Below, in pieces: positions 6,200 through 11,406 of a stretch of DNA of 11,406 nt (positions are counted from its first letter, which is position 1; every line of letters begins with the position of its first letter). This DNA is from Candidatus Hydrogenedentota bacterium (GTDB lineage Bacteria; Hydrogenedentota; Hydrogenedentia; Hydrogenedentales; CAITNO01). The stretch is from the NCBI GenBank assembly GCA_903822375.1, contig CAIJOU010000755.1, positions 1 to 11,406 on the forward strand, read 5' to 3'. A program made the position numbers and the translations under genes. Under the pieces are notes generated by a model. It was not told where the DNA came from, made no database searches, and saw nothing but the letters and a program-made list of their open reading frames with translations.

Positions 6200-9100
6200 T
6201 CAGACCTGCTTGCACTCACCGCAGGAAGACTCGGTGCGGTCCACCGTTCGCAGTGAAATCGCGCCCACCGGGCAGATGTTGATGCAGTTGCCGCAGCGGA
6301 TGCAGTTGTCGCTGTCGATGTAAATGTAGGTGGCCTCGGCGGGTGAAGAGGCGGGCGTCTCCTGCCATGCGCAGGGGGCGCCGTCCGCGTCGCGTTCCAG
6401 GCTGCCGAGGCGGCGGATGCAGTCGCGCGGTGAAACACGGATGCACCAGTCGCAATGGATGCACTTGTCCTGGTCAATCTCGAACTTGTGGTTGCACAGG
6501 TAGCAGCGCCATGCATGGGTGTCACAGCCCTCCGGCGTGAAGCCCGGCTCCACCTCCGCGGTGCCGTTTCTCGTGTCCGGCGGAATCACCGGCATCTCCG
6601 GCGGGTACACCAGGTCGTGGTCGCGGGTGCGTCCCGTGAGCGGCGCCTCTGCCACCTGCACGACGGTCTTGCGGCGCTGGTCGCCCATGAGGAAGCTGTC
6701 CATTCTGAGCGCAGCGGCTTTTCCGTCGGCCACCGAGTGAATAATGTCACCGCTGCCCGAGGCAAAATCCCCGGCCACAAACAGTTTCGCGTGACTGGTG
6801 CCATTGCCGGTCTCCGCAAAGGTGGTTCCGGCGGGCAGCAGGTCACGTTCGGGCGTCTGACCGATGGCGAAGATGACCGTGCGGCAGGGCACGTCGAACT
6901 CGCTTTCGGGAATGGCCGTGAAGCGGGGTTTGCCGCTGCTGTCCGGCTCACCCAAGAGGTTGCGCTGAAAACGCAGGCCGACCAGTTCGCCATGCTCCGT
7001 TGTTGCGGCAAGCGGAGTGACCAGCGTTTCCACGCGAATGTGCTCCTCGCGCAGTTCGCGCAGTTCCTCCTGGCTTGCGGCCATCTGGGCCTCGCCCCGA
7101 CGGTACATGATCGTCACACTGCCGTTCGCGCCGACCAGCCGCCGCGCCGCGCGTGCGCAGTCCACGGCCGTGAAGCCGCCGCCGATAACCACAACGTCCG
7201 GAACCACGGCGGGAGCCGCGTCCGCGTTGTACCGCATCATGAAGTCGAGACCCTCTTGTCCCATGCCTGCGGGGATGCCGTCGAGGCGCAGCGTCACGGG
7301 GCGGTTGGCGCCTGTGGCCACAAGCACCGCGTCGAATTCATGCTGAAGGTCGCCGACCCGCGCGGAGGTGATGCATTCTCCCAGACGAATCTCGATGCCG
7401 CTGTCGGTGATGGCGGCGATGTCCTCGTCCACAACGCCGGTGGGAAGGCGAAAGGCCGGAATGGCGCGCATCTGTCCGCCGAGGGTATCGCCGCGTTCAA
7501 AGACGGTCACTCTATGCCCGAAGCGCTTGAGTTCCCGTGCGGCTGCCAGGCCTGCCGGACCGCCGCCGACGATTGCGACGCGTTTGCCCGTCTCCCCGAA
7601 CCATGGAGGAAGGGGTTTGCTCGCCGCGCTTTTCCCGTCTGCGGCGGAGCGTTTCAATTGGCAGATGCGCACGGCTCCGCGCGTGCTGGTCCACAGGTAA
7701 CGGCACCGGTCCTCGCAGGGATGGGTGCAGACGCGTCCCAGCACGCCGGGAAGCACGTTGTCTTCCTGGTTGATAAGATGGGCGGCATCAAGATCGCCGT
7801 GGGCGATATGGCGAATGTACTCGGGGACGCGGGTCTTTGCCGGGCATGCCTCCTGGCAGGGGATATCGCGGGCCACCGTTTTCAGGTCCAGCGCGGTTTC
7901 GCCGATGCCGGTGACCACCGACAGTTCCAACGGATTGACTGCCGTGTGATAGGCGATACCCAACGTCGCCACGGCCGCAAGGTACGGCGCGAGACCCACG
8001 CGCCGCGCGTGGGCGGCAAGCGTTTCTTCCGTGTGTGCCGCCAGGAAAGTGTCCAGCACGGTTTCCACCACCCGCAGGCAATCGTCCGTTTTGTATTCGC
8101 CAAGCACCTGGCCAAAACAGTCTTCCGTGCCGCCGATGATGACTTGATACCCCTCTGCCGAACCCTGCTCTTCACGAATGCGCAATCCGCGGAACCCAAT
8201 GTCGGCGATGATGTATTGGGAACAGGAGTTGGGACATCCCGAGATGTTAATCAGGGCCCGGCCCCGGATGGGGGCGTATTTCTCGGCGTGAACGATGTCT
8301 TGAAGCCGGTCGAAGAGATTGTGCGTGCCGGAGACCGCCAGTGGGCAATAGGTCGTGCCGACGCAGGTAACCACGTCCTGCAGCCCGTGGAAGCCGTTCG
8401 TGAGAAAGCCGAGCGCTTCAATGTCGCCGCGCAGCGCGGTCAAACGTTCGGGATGCACGCCGTGCAGTTCCAGATTCTGTCGGTTGGTGCTGTAGACGTG
8501 CTTGTCACCGTAGATGTCCGCAAGCTCCGCGATGCGTGCGAGCGCGGCCGAACTCAGTTCACCCTTGGGAATCATGATGCGCTGAACCGCAAGACCATCC
8601 GTGCCGACCGGTTCCGCTTCCACCATGGGCCGTTCCGGCACGGCTGCGTCGCAGTCCTTGAAGGGTTGCGTGTCGAAACGACTTCGATCGACACCCAGCC
8701 GGTCCAGATTATCTTCCACGATGGTGCGGCAACGGTCCATCCCGAGCCGGTGCAGCACGAACTTGAGGCGCGCATACATGCGGACCTGACGATCGCCATG
8801 GTCGCGCAGCAGCATGCCCGCGGCCCGGCACAGGTTGACGGCGTGTTCCGGCGGAACAAACGAATAGAGGGTCTGCGCCACAAAGGGCTTCCAGCCCAAG
8901 CCGCCGCCGATGTTGACGCGGAACCCGGCCTCGCGCGTGCCGTCCGCACCGGTGCGCGCCACGGCCACCAGTCCGACACAGTTTATATAGGGCTGGCCGC
9001 AGGCGCCCGTGCAGCCCGAATAGGTGATCTTGAATTTGCGCGGCAGGTTGTCGAGGCTGCGGTCCGCGGACAGGGCTTCCGCGGTGGCCTGCGCATACGG

Positions 9101-9598
9101 CAGCACGTCCAGCCGGCGGTGGGGACAGATTGCAGCCCAGGGACACGCCGCGACATTGCGCGTCACATCCCCGCAGCCGTGAAAGGTGGTCATGCCCTCG
9201 GCTTGAATGGCCCGCAGGAGGAGCGGCAAATCCTTGAGCTGAACGGCGTGAAACTGCGCGGACTGGCGGGTGGTGAACGAGAGCCGGCCGGGCGAGAAGC
9301 GCGCGGAAAGCCGTGCCAGCGCCCGCGCCTGCACCGAACTTATCACTCCACCGGGGATGACCACACGCGCCATGTGGTTGCCCGCCTGCCGGGAATGGTA
9401 GATACCGTACCACTTGGCGATGGAAATCTCTTCGCGGGACATGGAGCCCTTGCGCGCGATTTCGTCAAAATCAAGCACAAGCCCTGCATCCTTGACGATT
9501 TCCTCATCACTGCGCGGGCGTTTTTCCAAATTGCGCTGCATATCGGCCTCGTATTGTTTTTGATGACGGTCTTTGACCCTTGCAAGCAAGGCATTCAC
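6200..9598 (-). CDS. Siroheme sulfite/nitrite reductase fused to a GltD-like NAD(P)H oxidoreductase and a ferredoxin tail
   Basis: 1132 residues from a GTG (9596-9598). No good ribosome binding site precedes it; an ATG at 9541 (residue 20) has GAGG 5 bases upstream and is a serious alternative. Residues about 60-510 hold the two halves of a ferredoxin-type sulfite/nitrite reductase. The second half has the siroheme-4Fe-4S ligands C412-x5-C418 and C455-PNS-C459. Residues about 580-650 carry the Cys-rich N-terminal Fe-S domain of GltD/dihydropyrimidine dehydrogenase type (C581, C585, C624, C628, C632). FAD binding is shown by VAIVGGGPAGLAAA (674-687), and NAD(P)H binding by VVVIGGGFTAVDCA (802-815) with YRR (832-834). 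The tail (1032-1109) has CYLC, C1046-x2-C1049-x2-C1052 and a full cluster C1099-x2-C1102-x2-C1105-x3-C1109-P. The likely role is cytoplasmic six-electron reduction of sulfite to sulfide or nitrite to ammonia with NAD(P)H as donor, without a separate ferredoxin. The sequence alone does not settle sulfite versus nitrite; no adjacent genes of either pathway are seen. Confidence 0.88.
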   Translation of the reverse strand: MNALLARVKDRHQKQYEADMQRNLEKRPRSDEEIVKDAGLVLDFDEIARKGSMSREEISIAKWYGIYHSRQAGNHMARVVIPGGVISSVQARALARLSARFSPGRLSFTTRQSAQFHAVQLKDLPLLLRAIQAEGMTTFHGCGDVTRNVAACPWAAICPHRRLDVLPYAQATAEALSADRSLDNLPRKFKITYSGCTGACGQPYINCVGLVAVARTGADGTREAGFRVNIGGGLGWKPFVAQTLYSFVPPEHAVNLCRAAGMLLRDHGDRQVRMYARLKFVLHRLGMDRCRTIVEDNLDRLGVDRSRFDTQPFKDCDAAVPERPMVEAEPVGTDGLAVQRIMIPKGELSSAALARIAELADIYGDKHVYSTNRQNLELHGVHPERLTALRGDIEALGFLTNGFHGLQDVVTCVGTTYCPLAVSGTHNLFDRLQDIVHAEKYAPIRGRALINISGCPNSCSQYIIADIGFRGLRIREEQGSAEGYQVIIGGTEDCFGQVLGEYKTDDCLRVVETVLDTFLAAHTEETLAAHARRVGLAPYLAAVATLGIAYHTAVNPLELSVVTGIGETALDLKTVARDIPCQEACPAKTRVPEYIRHIAHGDLDAAHLINQEDNVLPGVLGRVCTHPCEDRCRYLWTSTRGAVRICQLKRSAADGKSAASKPLPPWFGETGKRVAIVGGGPAGLAAARELKRFGHRVTVFERGDTLGGQMRAIPAFRLPTGVVDEDIAAITDSGIEIRLGECITSARVGDLQHEFDAVLVATGANRPVTLRLDGIPAGMGQEGLDFMMRYNADAAPAVVPDVVVIGGGFTAVDCARAARRLVGANGSVTIMYRRGEAQMAASQEELRELREEHIRVETLVTPLAATTEHGELVGLRFQRNLLGEPDSSGKPRFTAIPESEFDVPCRTVIFAIGQTPERDLLPAGTTFAETGNGTSHAKLFVAGDFASGSGDIIHSVADGKAAALRMDSFLMGDQRRKTVVQVAEAPLTGRTRDHDLVYPPEMPVIPPDTRNGTAEVEPGFTPEGCDTHAWRCYLCNHKFEIDQDKCIHCDWCIRVSPRDCIRRLGSLERDADGAPCAWQETPASSPAEATYIYIDSDNCIRCGNCINICPVGAISLRTVDRTESSCGECKQV

Positions 9599-9607
9599 CA
9601 GACCGGT

Positions 9608-9623
9608 GAATTGTACACAATTC
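9608..9623. promoter_or_regulatory. Inverted repeat overlapping a probable -10 box upstream of the reductase fusion
   Basis: The arms GAATTGT (9608-9614) and ACAATTC (9617-9623) are perfect reverse complements around AC. CCGG lies outside both arms (9603-9606 and 9623-9626), offset by a TG on one side. On the minus strand the repeat contains TACAAT (9610-9615), a near-consensus -10, although no good -35 is seen. A regulator bound here would block this promoter. Transcription would start close to the GTG at 9598, which favours the downstream ATG at 9541 as the real start. The regulator family is unknown. Confidence 0.4.
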
Positions 9624-9710
9624 CGGTGTTGAGCCCCATAAAACTGCTGGGGATTACGGGTATGGGAAGACGGCGGAACTGGAGAGACCTTCCAGGGAAG
9701 GAAGGGAAGT

Positions 9711-9727
9711 GGCCCGCGTGGCGGGCC
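9711..9727. other. GC-rich hairpin in the intergenic region
   Basis: The arms GGCCCGC (9711-9717) and GCGGGCC (9721-9727) are perfect around a 3-base loop. On the minus strand the hairpin is followed by a pyrimidine-rich tract (ACTTCCCTTCCTTCCC) rather than a clean T-run. It may back up termination of the small minus-strand gene upstream. Confidence 0.4.
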
Positions 9728-9767
9728 CCCGCAGTCATTGCGCCCGGAAATCGCCTCAAAAGAAGGG

Positions 9768-9822
9768 GACGCCGTCGCTTGGTTGAGAGGGGGAAGGGGG
9801 TAGGCGAGTAAGCGACGGCGTC
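9768..9822 (-). terminator. Long hairpin, candidate terminator of the small peptide gene
   Basis: The 13-base arms GACGCCGTCGCTT (9768-9780) and AAGCGACGGCGTC (9810-9822) are perfectly complementary. On the minus strand the stem is followed by CCCCTTCTTTTG, a weak U-rich tail, so it could end transcription of the peptide gene at 9879-9980. The 29-base loop is unusually long. It is strongly strand-biased, with two runs of five G on the plus strand and two runs of five C on the minus strand. A role other than termination is possible. Confidence 0.45.
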
Positions 9823-9841
9823 AGGGTACAAGAGCGTTATT

Positions 9842-9867
9842 CAGGTGCCCGGGAATTCCCGGACCTG
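9842..9867. other. Near-perfect palindrome just downstream of the small peptide gene
   Basis: The core CCGGGAATTCCCGG (9849-9862) is a perfect palindrome. CAGGT (9842-9846) and ACCTG (9863-9867) flank it, with two extra bases (9847-9848) on one side. As RNA it would fold into a 10-bp hairpin with a bulge and an AATT loop. It starts 12 bases past the peptide stop codon on the minus strand. No T-run follows. It could be an RNA-stabilising 3' structure or a protein-binding DNA site. Confidence 0.45.
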
Positions 9868-9878
9868 CCGGCCTTGAA

Positions 9879-9980
9879 CTAGGCCTGGGTGTCGTGATTG
9901 AAAAGGCCGTTGAAGAATCCGGCAATTTCGGCCCAGATGTTCCTGAAGAAACTCAGAATGTCATTCCAGAGACTTTCCAT
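9879..9980 (-). CDS. Small amphipathic peptide (33 aa) built of 11-residue repeats
   Basis: The ATG at 9978-9980 is preceded by GAGGAG with about 9 bases of spacing, and the frame ends in TAG at 9879-9881. The peptide contains two successive 11-residue units (residues 4-14 and 15-25) that share the pattern [LI]-W-[NA]-[DE]-I-[LA]-[SG]-F-F-[RN]-[NG]. A third partial unit, L-F-N-H-D (26-30), follows. Seven of 33 residues are Phe or Trp. The hydrophobic positions (4, 5, 8, 9, 11, 12, 15, 16, 19, 22, 23, 26, 27) lie on one face of a helix, and the other face carries Asp, Glu, Arg and Asn. 11-residue periodicity is known from helices that lie flat on lipid surfaces, as in apolipoproteins and synuclein. 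The peptide therefore probably binds membrane; a role as toxin, surfactant or membrane-protein regulator is open. It is transcribed divergently from rpmH and followed by hairpins. I know no named family for it. Confidence 0.6.
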   Translation of the reverse strand: MESLWNDILSFFRNIWAEIAGFFNGLFNHDTQA

Positions 9981-10144
9981 TGTTCTCTACTCCTCGTTTT
10001 TGCTGAAACCCTTGCGAACTCTTGCCGCTGCACCCTCGGCCGCTTCATTGGACAATACCGGCCATCAGTTCGCACGTTACACGCAAAGCGCGCGTGCCGC
10101 GGCCCCGCCGCGCGCGTCCGGGCATTCGCAAGTGCATCTTTTAC

Positions 10145-10174
10145 TTGATCTTGCATGCCGTCAAAAGGTACACT
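10145..10174 (+). promoter_or_regulatory. Possible promoter of the rpmH cluster
   Basis: TTGATC (10145-10150) and TACACT (10169-10174) are spaced by 18 bases, each matching the sigma-70 consensus at 4 of 6 positions. Transcription would start near 10181, giving a leader of about 135 bases ahead of rpmH that contains the two hairpins described separately. Confidence 0.35.
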
Positions 10175-10196
10175 ACATGCCCCGTGTATTGTGTCT

Positions 10197-10212
10197 GGAC
10201 GCAGCGGCGTCC
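10197..10212 (+). other. Hairpin 1 in the rpmH leader
   Basis: The arms GGACGC (10197-10202) and GCGTCC (10207-10212) are perfect around AGCG. The stem extends outward by about two more pairs, including a G-U. No T-run follows, so it is not an intrinsic terminator. Confidence 0.5.
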
Positions 10213-10245
10213 GGGGGCGGGATTGCGTATTGTTCCATAGAATTC

Positions 10246-10286
10246 CGCCGCGGCACCCCTCTGGCAATGGCAAGGGTGCGGCGGCG
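10246..10286 (+). promoter_or_regulatory. Hairpin 2 in the rpmH leader, just upstream of the ribosome binding site
   Basis: CGCCGC-G-GCACCC (10246-10258) pairs with GGGTGC-G-GCGGCG (10274-10286): 12 base pairs with one internal G-G mismatch. The 15-base loop contains the direct repeat TGGCAA-TGGCAA. It ends about 17 bases before the AAAGGAG site of rpmH. Its stability and position suggest a role in translation control or mRNA stability of the cluster; this is inference. Confidence 0.5.
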
Positions 10287-10314
10287 CAACTTCAAGTCTG
10301 CAAAGGAGATAGTC

Positions 10315-10449
10315 GTGAAGAGAACGTATCAGCCTTCCAACGTGCGGCGTAAACGGACCCATGGGTTCCGTGCCCGCATGGCCACGCCCGGCGGGCGTGC
10401 TGTGATTGCGGCTCGGCGGCGCAAGGGCCGTCGGCGCCTGACCGTGTAG
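10315..10449 (+). CDS. rpmH: 50S ribosomal protein L34
   Basis: 44 residues, the usual length of bL34. The product is a very basic peptide with the family signature KRTYQPSNVRRKRTHGFRAR at 2-21, then MATPGGRAVIAARRRKGR and the typical LTV ending. It is a structural protein of the large ribosomal subunit bound to 23S rRNA. The start is a GTG (10315-10317) with AAAGGAG upstream at a spacing of 6. The same frame is open further upstream, but only this start gives L34. It is the first gene of the conserved rpmH-rnpA-yidD-yidC order; rnpA follows 24 bases after the stop, in the same frame. Confidence 0.97.
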   Translation: MKRTYQPSNVRRKRTHGFRARMATPGGRAVIAARRRKGRRRLTV

Positions 10450-10473
10450 TGCGGCAAAGGCCGCAAGCCTGTT

Positions 10474-10851
10474 GTGCCGGGTTCCCATGCGTTTCCACCA
10501 TCCGCGCGCATTACGCGCGCCGCGGAATACAAGTTCGTCTTCGAACGGGGCGAGCGTGCGGTGGGGCGTCATTTTGTGTGCCATTTGGCCCGGCAGGAGG
10601 GTGGCGAGTGTCGGCTTGGCCTTGCGGTGTCACGCAAGGTCGGAAATGCGGTCGCACGCAACCGGGTTAAGCGGCGGGTGCGGGAGTTCTTCCGGATTCA
10701 CCGTGCCGGCTTTGTTCCGGGTGTGCTGCTGGTGGTGGTGGCAAGACCGGGCGCGGCGGACCTTGACTGGTCCGGTCTGTCCGGGGAGCTGGAGCGTTTG
10801 CTCCGGCGCGGGGGGGTAATTCGTGGCCAGGCTGATGATAGCGTGCATTAG
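10474..10851 (+). CDS. rnpA: Ribonuclease P protein component
   Basis: 125 residues, a normal length for RnpA. With the RNase P RNA it removes 5' leaders from pre-tRNAs. The N-terminal FPPSARITRAAEYKFVFERG (7-26) is the usual substrate-side region. The family hallmark SRKVGNAVARNRVKRRVRE is at 53-71, with the RNR motif at 62-64 and the following basic helix that contacts the RNA. The start is a GTG (10474-10476), the only start codon between the rpmH stop and the conserved region. Its ribosome binding site is weak (AAAGG about 13 bases upstream, in the loop of a small 5-bp hairpin at 10451-10464), so translation may depend on coupling to rpmH. Its 3' end overlaps yidD by 29 bases. Confidence 0.95.
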   Translation: MPGSHAFPPSARITRAAEYKFVFERGERAVGRHFVCHLARQEGGECRLGLAVSRKVGNAVARNRVKRRVREFFRIHRAGFVPGVLLVVVARPGAADLDWSGLSGELERLLRRGGVIRGQADDSVH

Positions 10852-11083
10852 GCTGTACCAGCACTGGATATCGCCCATGCTTGGGCAGCATTGCCGTTTT
10901 CATCCCTCCTGTTCGCAATACGCCATCGACGCACTGCGACTGCATGGTGTGCTGTTCGGTTCCATCCTGGCCGTGTGGCGGATTTTGCGATGCCAACCGT
11001 TCAGTCGCGGCGGCCATGATCCTGTGCCGTTGCGTGACGGCGCCGCGAAACCCTCTTCCTCCGTCCCGTATCCCCCGGCCTGA
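10823..11083 (+). CDS. yidD: Membrane protein insertion efficiency factor YidD
   Basis: 86 residues with the full YidD signature: IRLYQHWISPMLGQHCRFHPSC at 9-30, SQYAIDALRLHG at 31-42, then RILRCQPFSRGGHDPVP at 53-69. Conserved cysteines are at 23, 30 and 57. YidD is a small membrane-associated protein that helps insertion of inner-membrane proteins and is nearly always encoded between rnpA and yidC, as here. The GTG at 10823 follows a G-rich stretch and lies inside the end of rnpA; an ATG at 10835 is a possible alternative. The last 15 residues are Pro/Ser-rich and not conserved. Confidence 0.95.
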   Translation: MARLMIACIRLYQHWISPMLGQHCRFHPSCSQYAIDALRLHGVLFGSILAVWRILRCQPFSRGGHDPVPLRDGAAKPSSSVPYPPA

Positions 11084-11134
11084 TGCTTTTGAACGACCCG
11101 CGCGGTTTCGGTCCAGACCGGATGCGCGGGGGAG

Positions 11135-11406
11135 ATGCCCACGTTGTTGAATGATGACAAAGACAAGCAGCTTCAGCGAAACCAGATCATCGCCATCGTA
11201 CTGATGACGGTGCTGATGCTCGGATGGCTCTATCTGTTCCCGCCTGCCCCCCCCGCCAAGCAGCCGTCGACGGCCAAGCCGGCGAAGGTGACTGCGGCCC
11301 AGCAGGCGGATAAGAAGGAGAGCGTCGAGCCGGCGAAAGAAGCCCAGGAAAAGAAGGCGGCCGACGACACGCCCGTGGGATGGCTTCCGCCGGTGGCAGA
11401 AGCGCC
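11135..11406 (+). CDS. yidC: Membrane protein insertase YidC, N-terminal fragment (cut by window end)
   Basis: 90 codons are visible. After a short charged start there is one strong membrane helix (about residues 17-36, RNQIIAIVLMTVLMLGWLYL at its core), then a Pro-rich break and a Lys/Ala/Glu-rich linker. This is the expected layout of Gram-negative YidC: TM1 followed by the linker to the periplasmic domain. The conserved insertase core lies beyond the window, so the identification rests on this layout and on the position 51 bases after yidD. The start is uncertain. The ATG at 11135 is preceded too closely by GGGGGAG; TTG codons at 11144 and 11147 would have better spacing from it. Confidence 0.85.
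   Translation, partial: MPTLLNDDKDKQLQRNQIIAIVLMTVLMLGWLYLFPPAPPAKQPSTAKPAKVTAAQQADKKESVEPAKEAQEKKAADDTPVGWLPPVAEA

Larger units (their letters stand above)
9981..10314. other. Intergenic region between the divergent peptide gene and rpmH
   Basis: No gene is convincing here, although a plus-strand frame stays open through the whole stretch. It should contain the promoter of the minus-strand peptide gene; none is clear by eye. It also holds a GC-rich inverted repeat (arms GCGCGCG 10088-10094 and CGCGCGC 10109-10115), a possible rpmH promoter (10145-10174) and two stable hairpins close to rpmH. No DnaA-box cluster or AT-rich unwinding element is seen, so I see no sign of an origin. Confidence 0.6.

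Noticed and set aside
9611..9619. DnaA box TTGTACACA and a possible oriC near rpmH
   Set aside because: Only one match is seen, it is part of a symmetric inverted repeat at a likely promoter, and there is no box cluster, AT-rich element, dnaA or dnaN in the window.
6455..9811. Very long plus-strand open frame (over 1100 codons) antisense to the reductase fusion
   Set aside because: It is a mirror of a GC-rich gene whose minus-strand product has complete, recognisable motifs. The antisense product is His/Arg/Gly-rich with no family motif.
9898..10314. Plus-strand frame continuous with rpmH from 9898
   Set aside because: It runs opposite the small peptide gene and through the hairpins of the leader with no recognisable sequence. 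L34 starts at the GTG at 10315, which has its own strong AAAGGAG site.

Overview
The window is GC-rich bacterial DNA. It holds three large genes on the minus strand, the start of an rpmH-rnpA-yidD-yidC cluster on the plus strand at the right end, and the 3' end of an unidentified plus-strand gene at the left edge. GTG starts are frequent (rpmH, rnpA, yidD, probably the reductase fusion). The secreted glycoside-hydrolase-like proteins, the SUMF1-type domain fusion and a YidC with a Lys/Ala/Pro-rich linker suggest an uncultured carbohydrate-degrading lineage of the Hydrogenedentota, Lentisphaerota or Planctomycetes kind. That placement is an impression from gene style, not proven here.

Layout, left to right. 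(1) Positions 1-707: C-terminal part of an Ala/Pro/Lys-rich protein ending in one membrane helix. (2) Positions 708-1187: no protein gene. This stretch holds an array of about 98-100 bp units, each with two hairpins that carry C-rich loops, and it ends in a strong plus-strand intrinsic terminator. Differences between units keep the hairpins paired, which points to a structured RNA. (3) Positions 1188-6049, minus strand: a two-gene unit encoding a glycoside-hydrolase-like protein fused to a SUMF1/FGE-type domain, then a secreted glycoside-hydrolase-like protein 41 bases downstream. (4) Positions 6200-9598, minus strand: a single 1132-residue redox protein that joins a siroheme sulfite/nitrite reductase, a GltD-like NAD(P)H oxidoreductase and a ferredoxin tail. 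A 16-bp inverted repeat overlaps its likely -10 box. (5) Positions 9599-10314: a structured intergenic region. It contains a 33-codon minus-strand gene with a good ribosome binding site. Its product is an aromatic-rich amphipathic peptide made of 11-residue repeats, and hairpins follow its stop codon. The rest is the leader of rpmH, with two stable hairpins. (6) Positions 10315-11406, plus strand: rpmH, rnpA, yidD and the start of yidC, a conserved bacterial set for ribosome assembly, tRNA 5' processing and membrane protein insertion.

How the genes work together: the two hydrolase-like proteins probably act on the same extracellular or periplasmic glycan. The reductase fusion looks self-contained, with NAD(P)H electrons passing through FAD and Fe-S clusters to siroheme within one chain. 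The best candidates for undescribed biology are the covarying hairpin array (about 723-1102) and the small 11-residue-repeat peptide gene (9879-9980).
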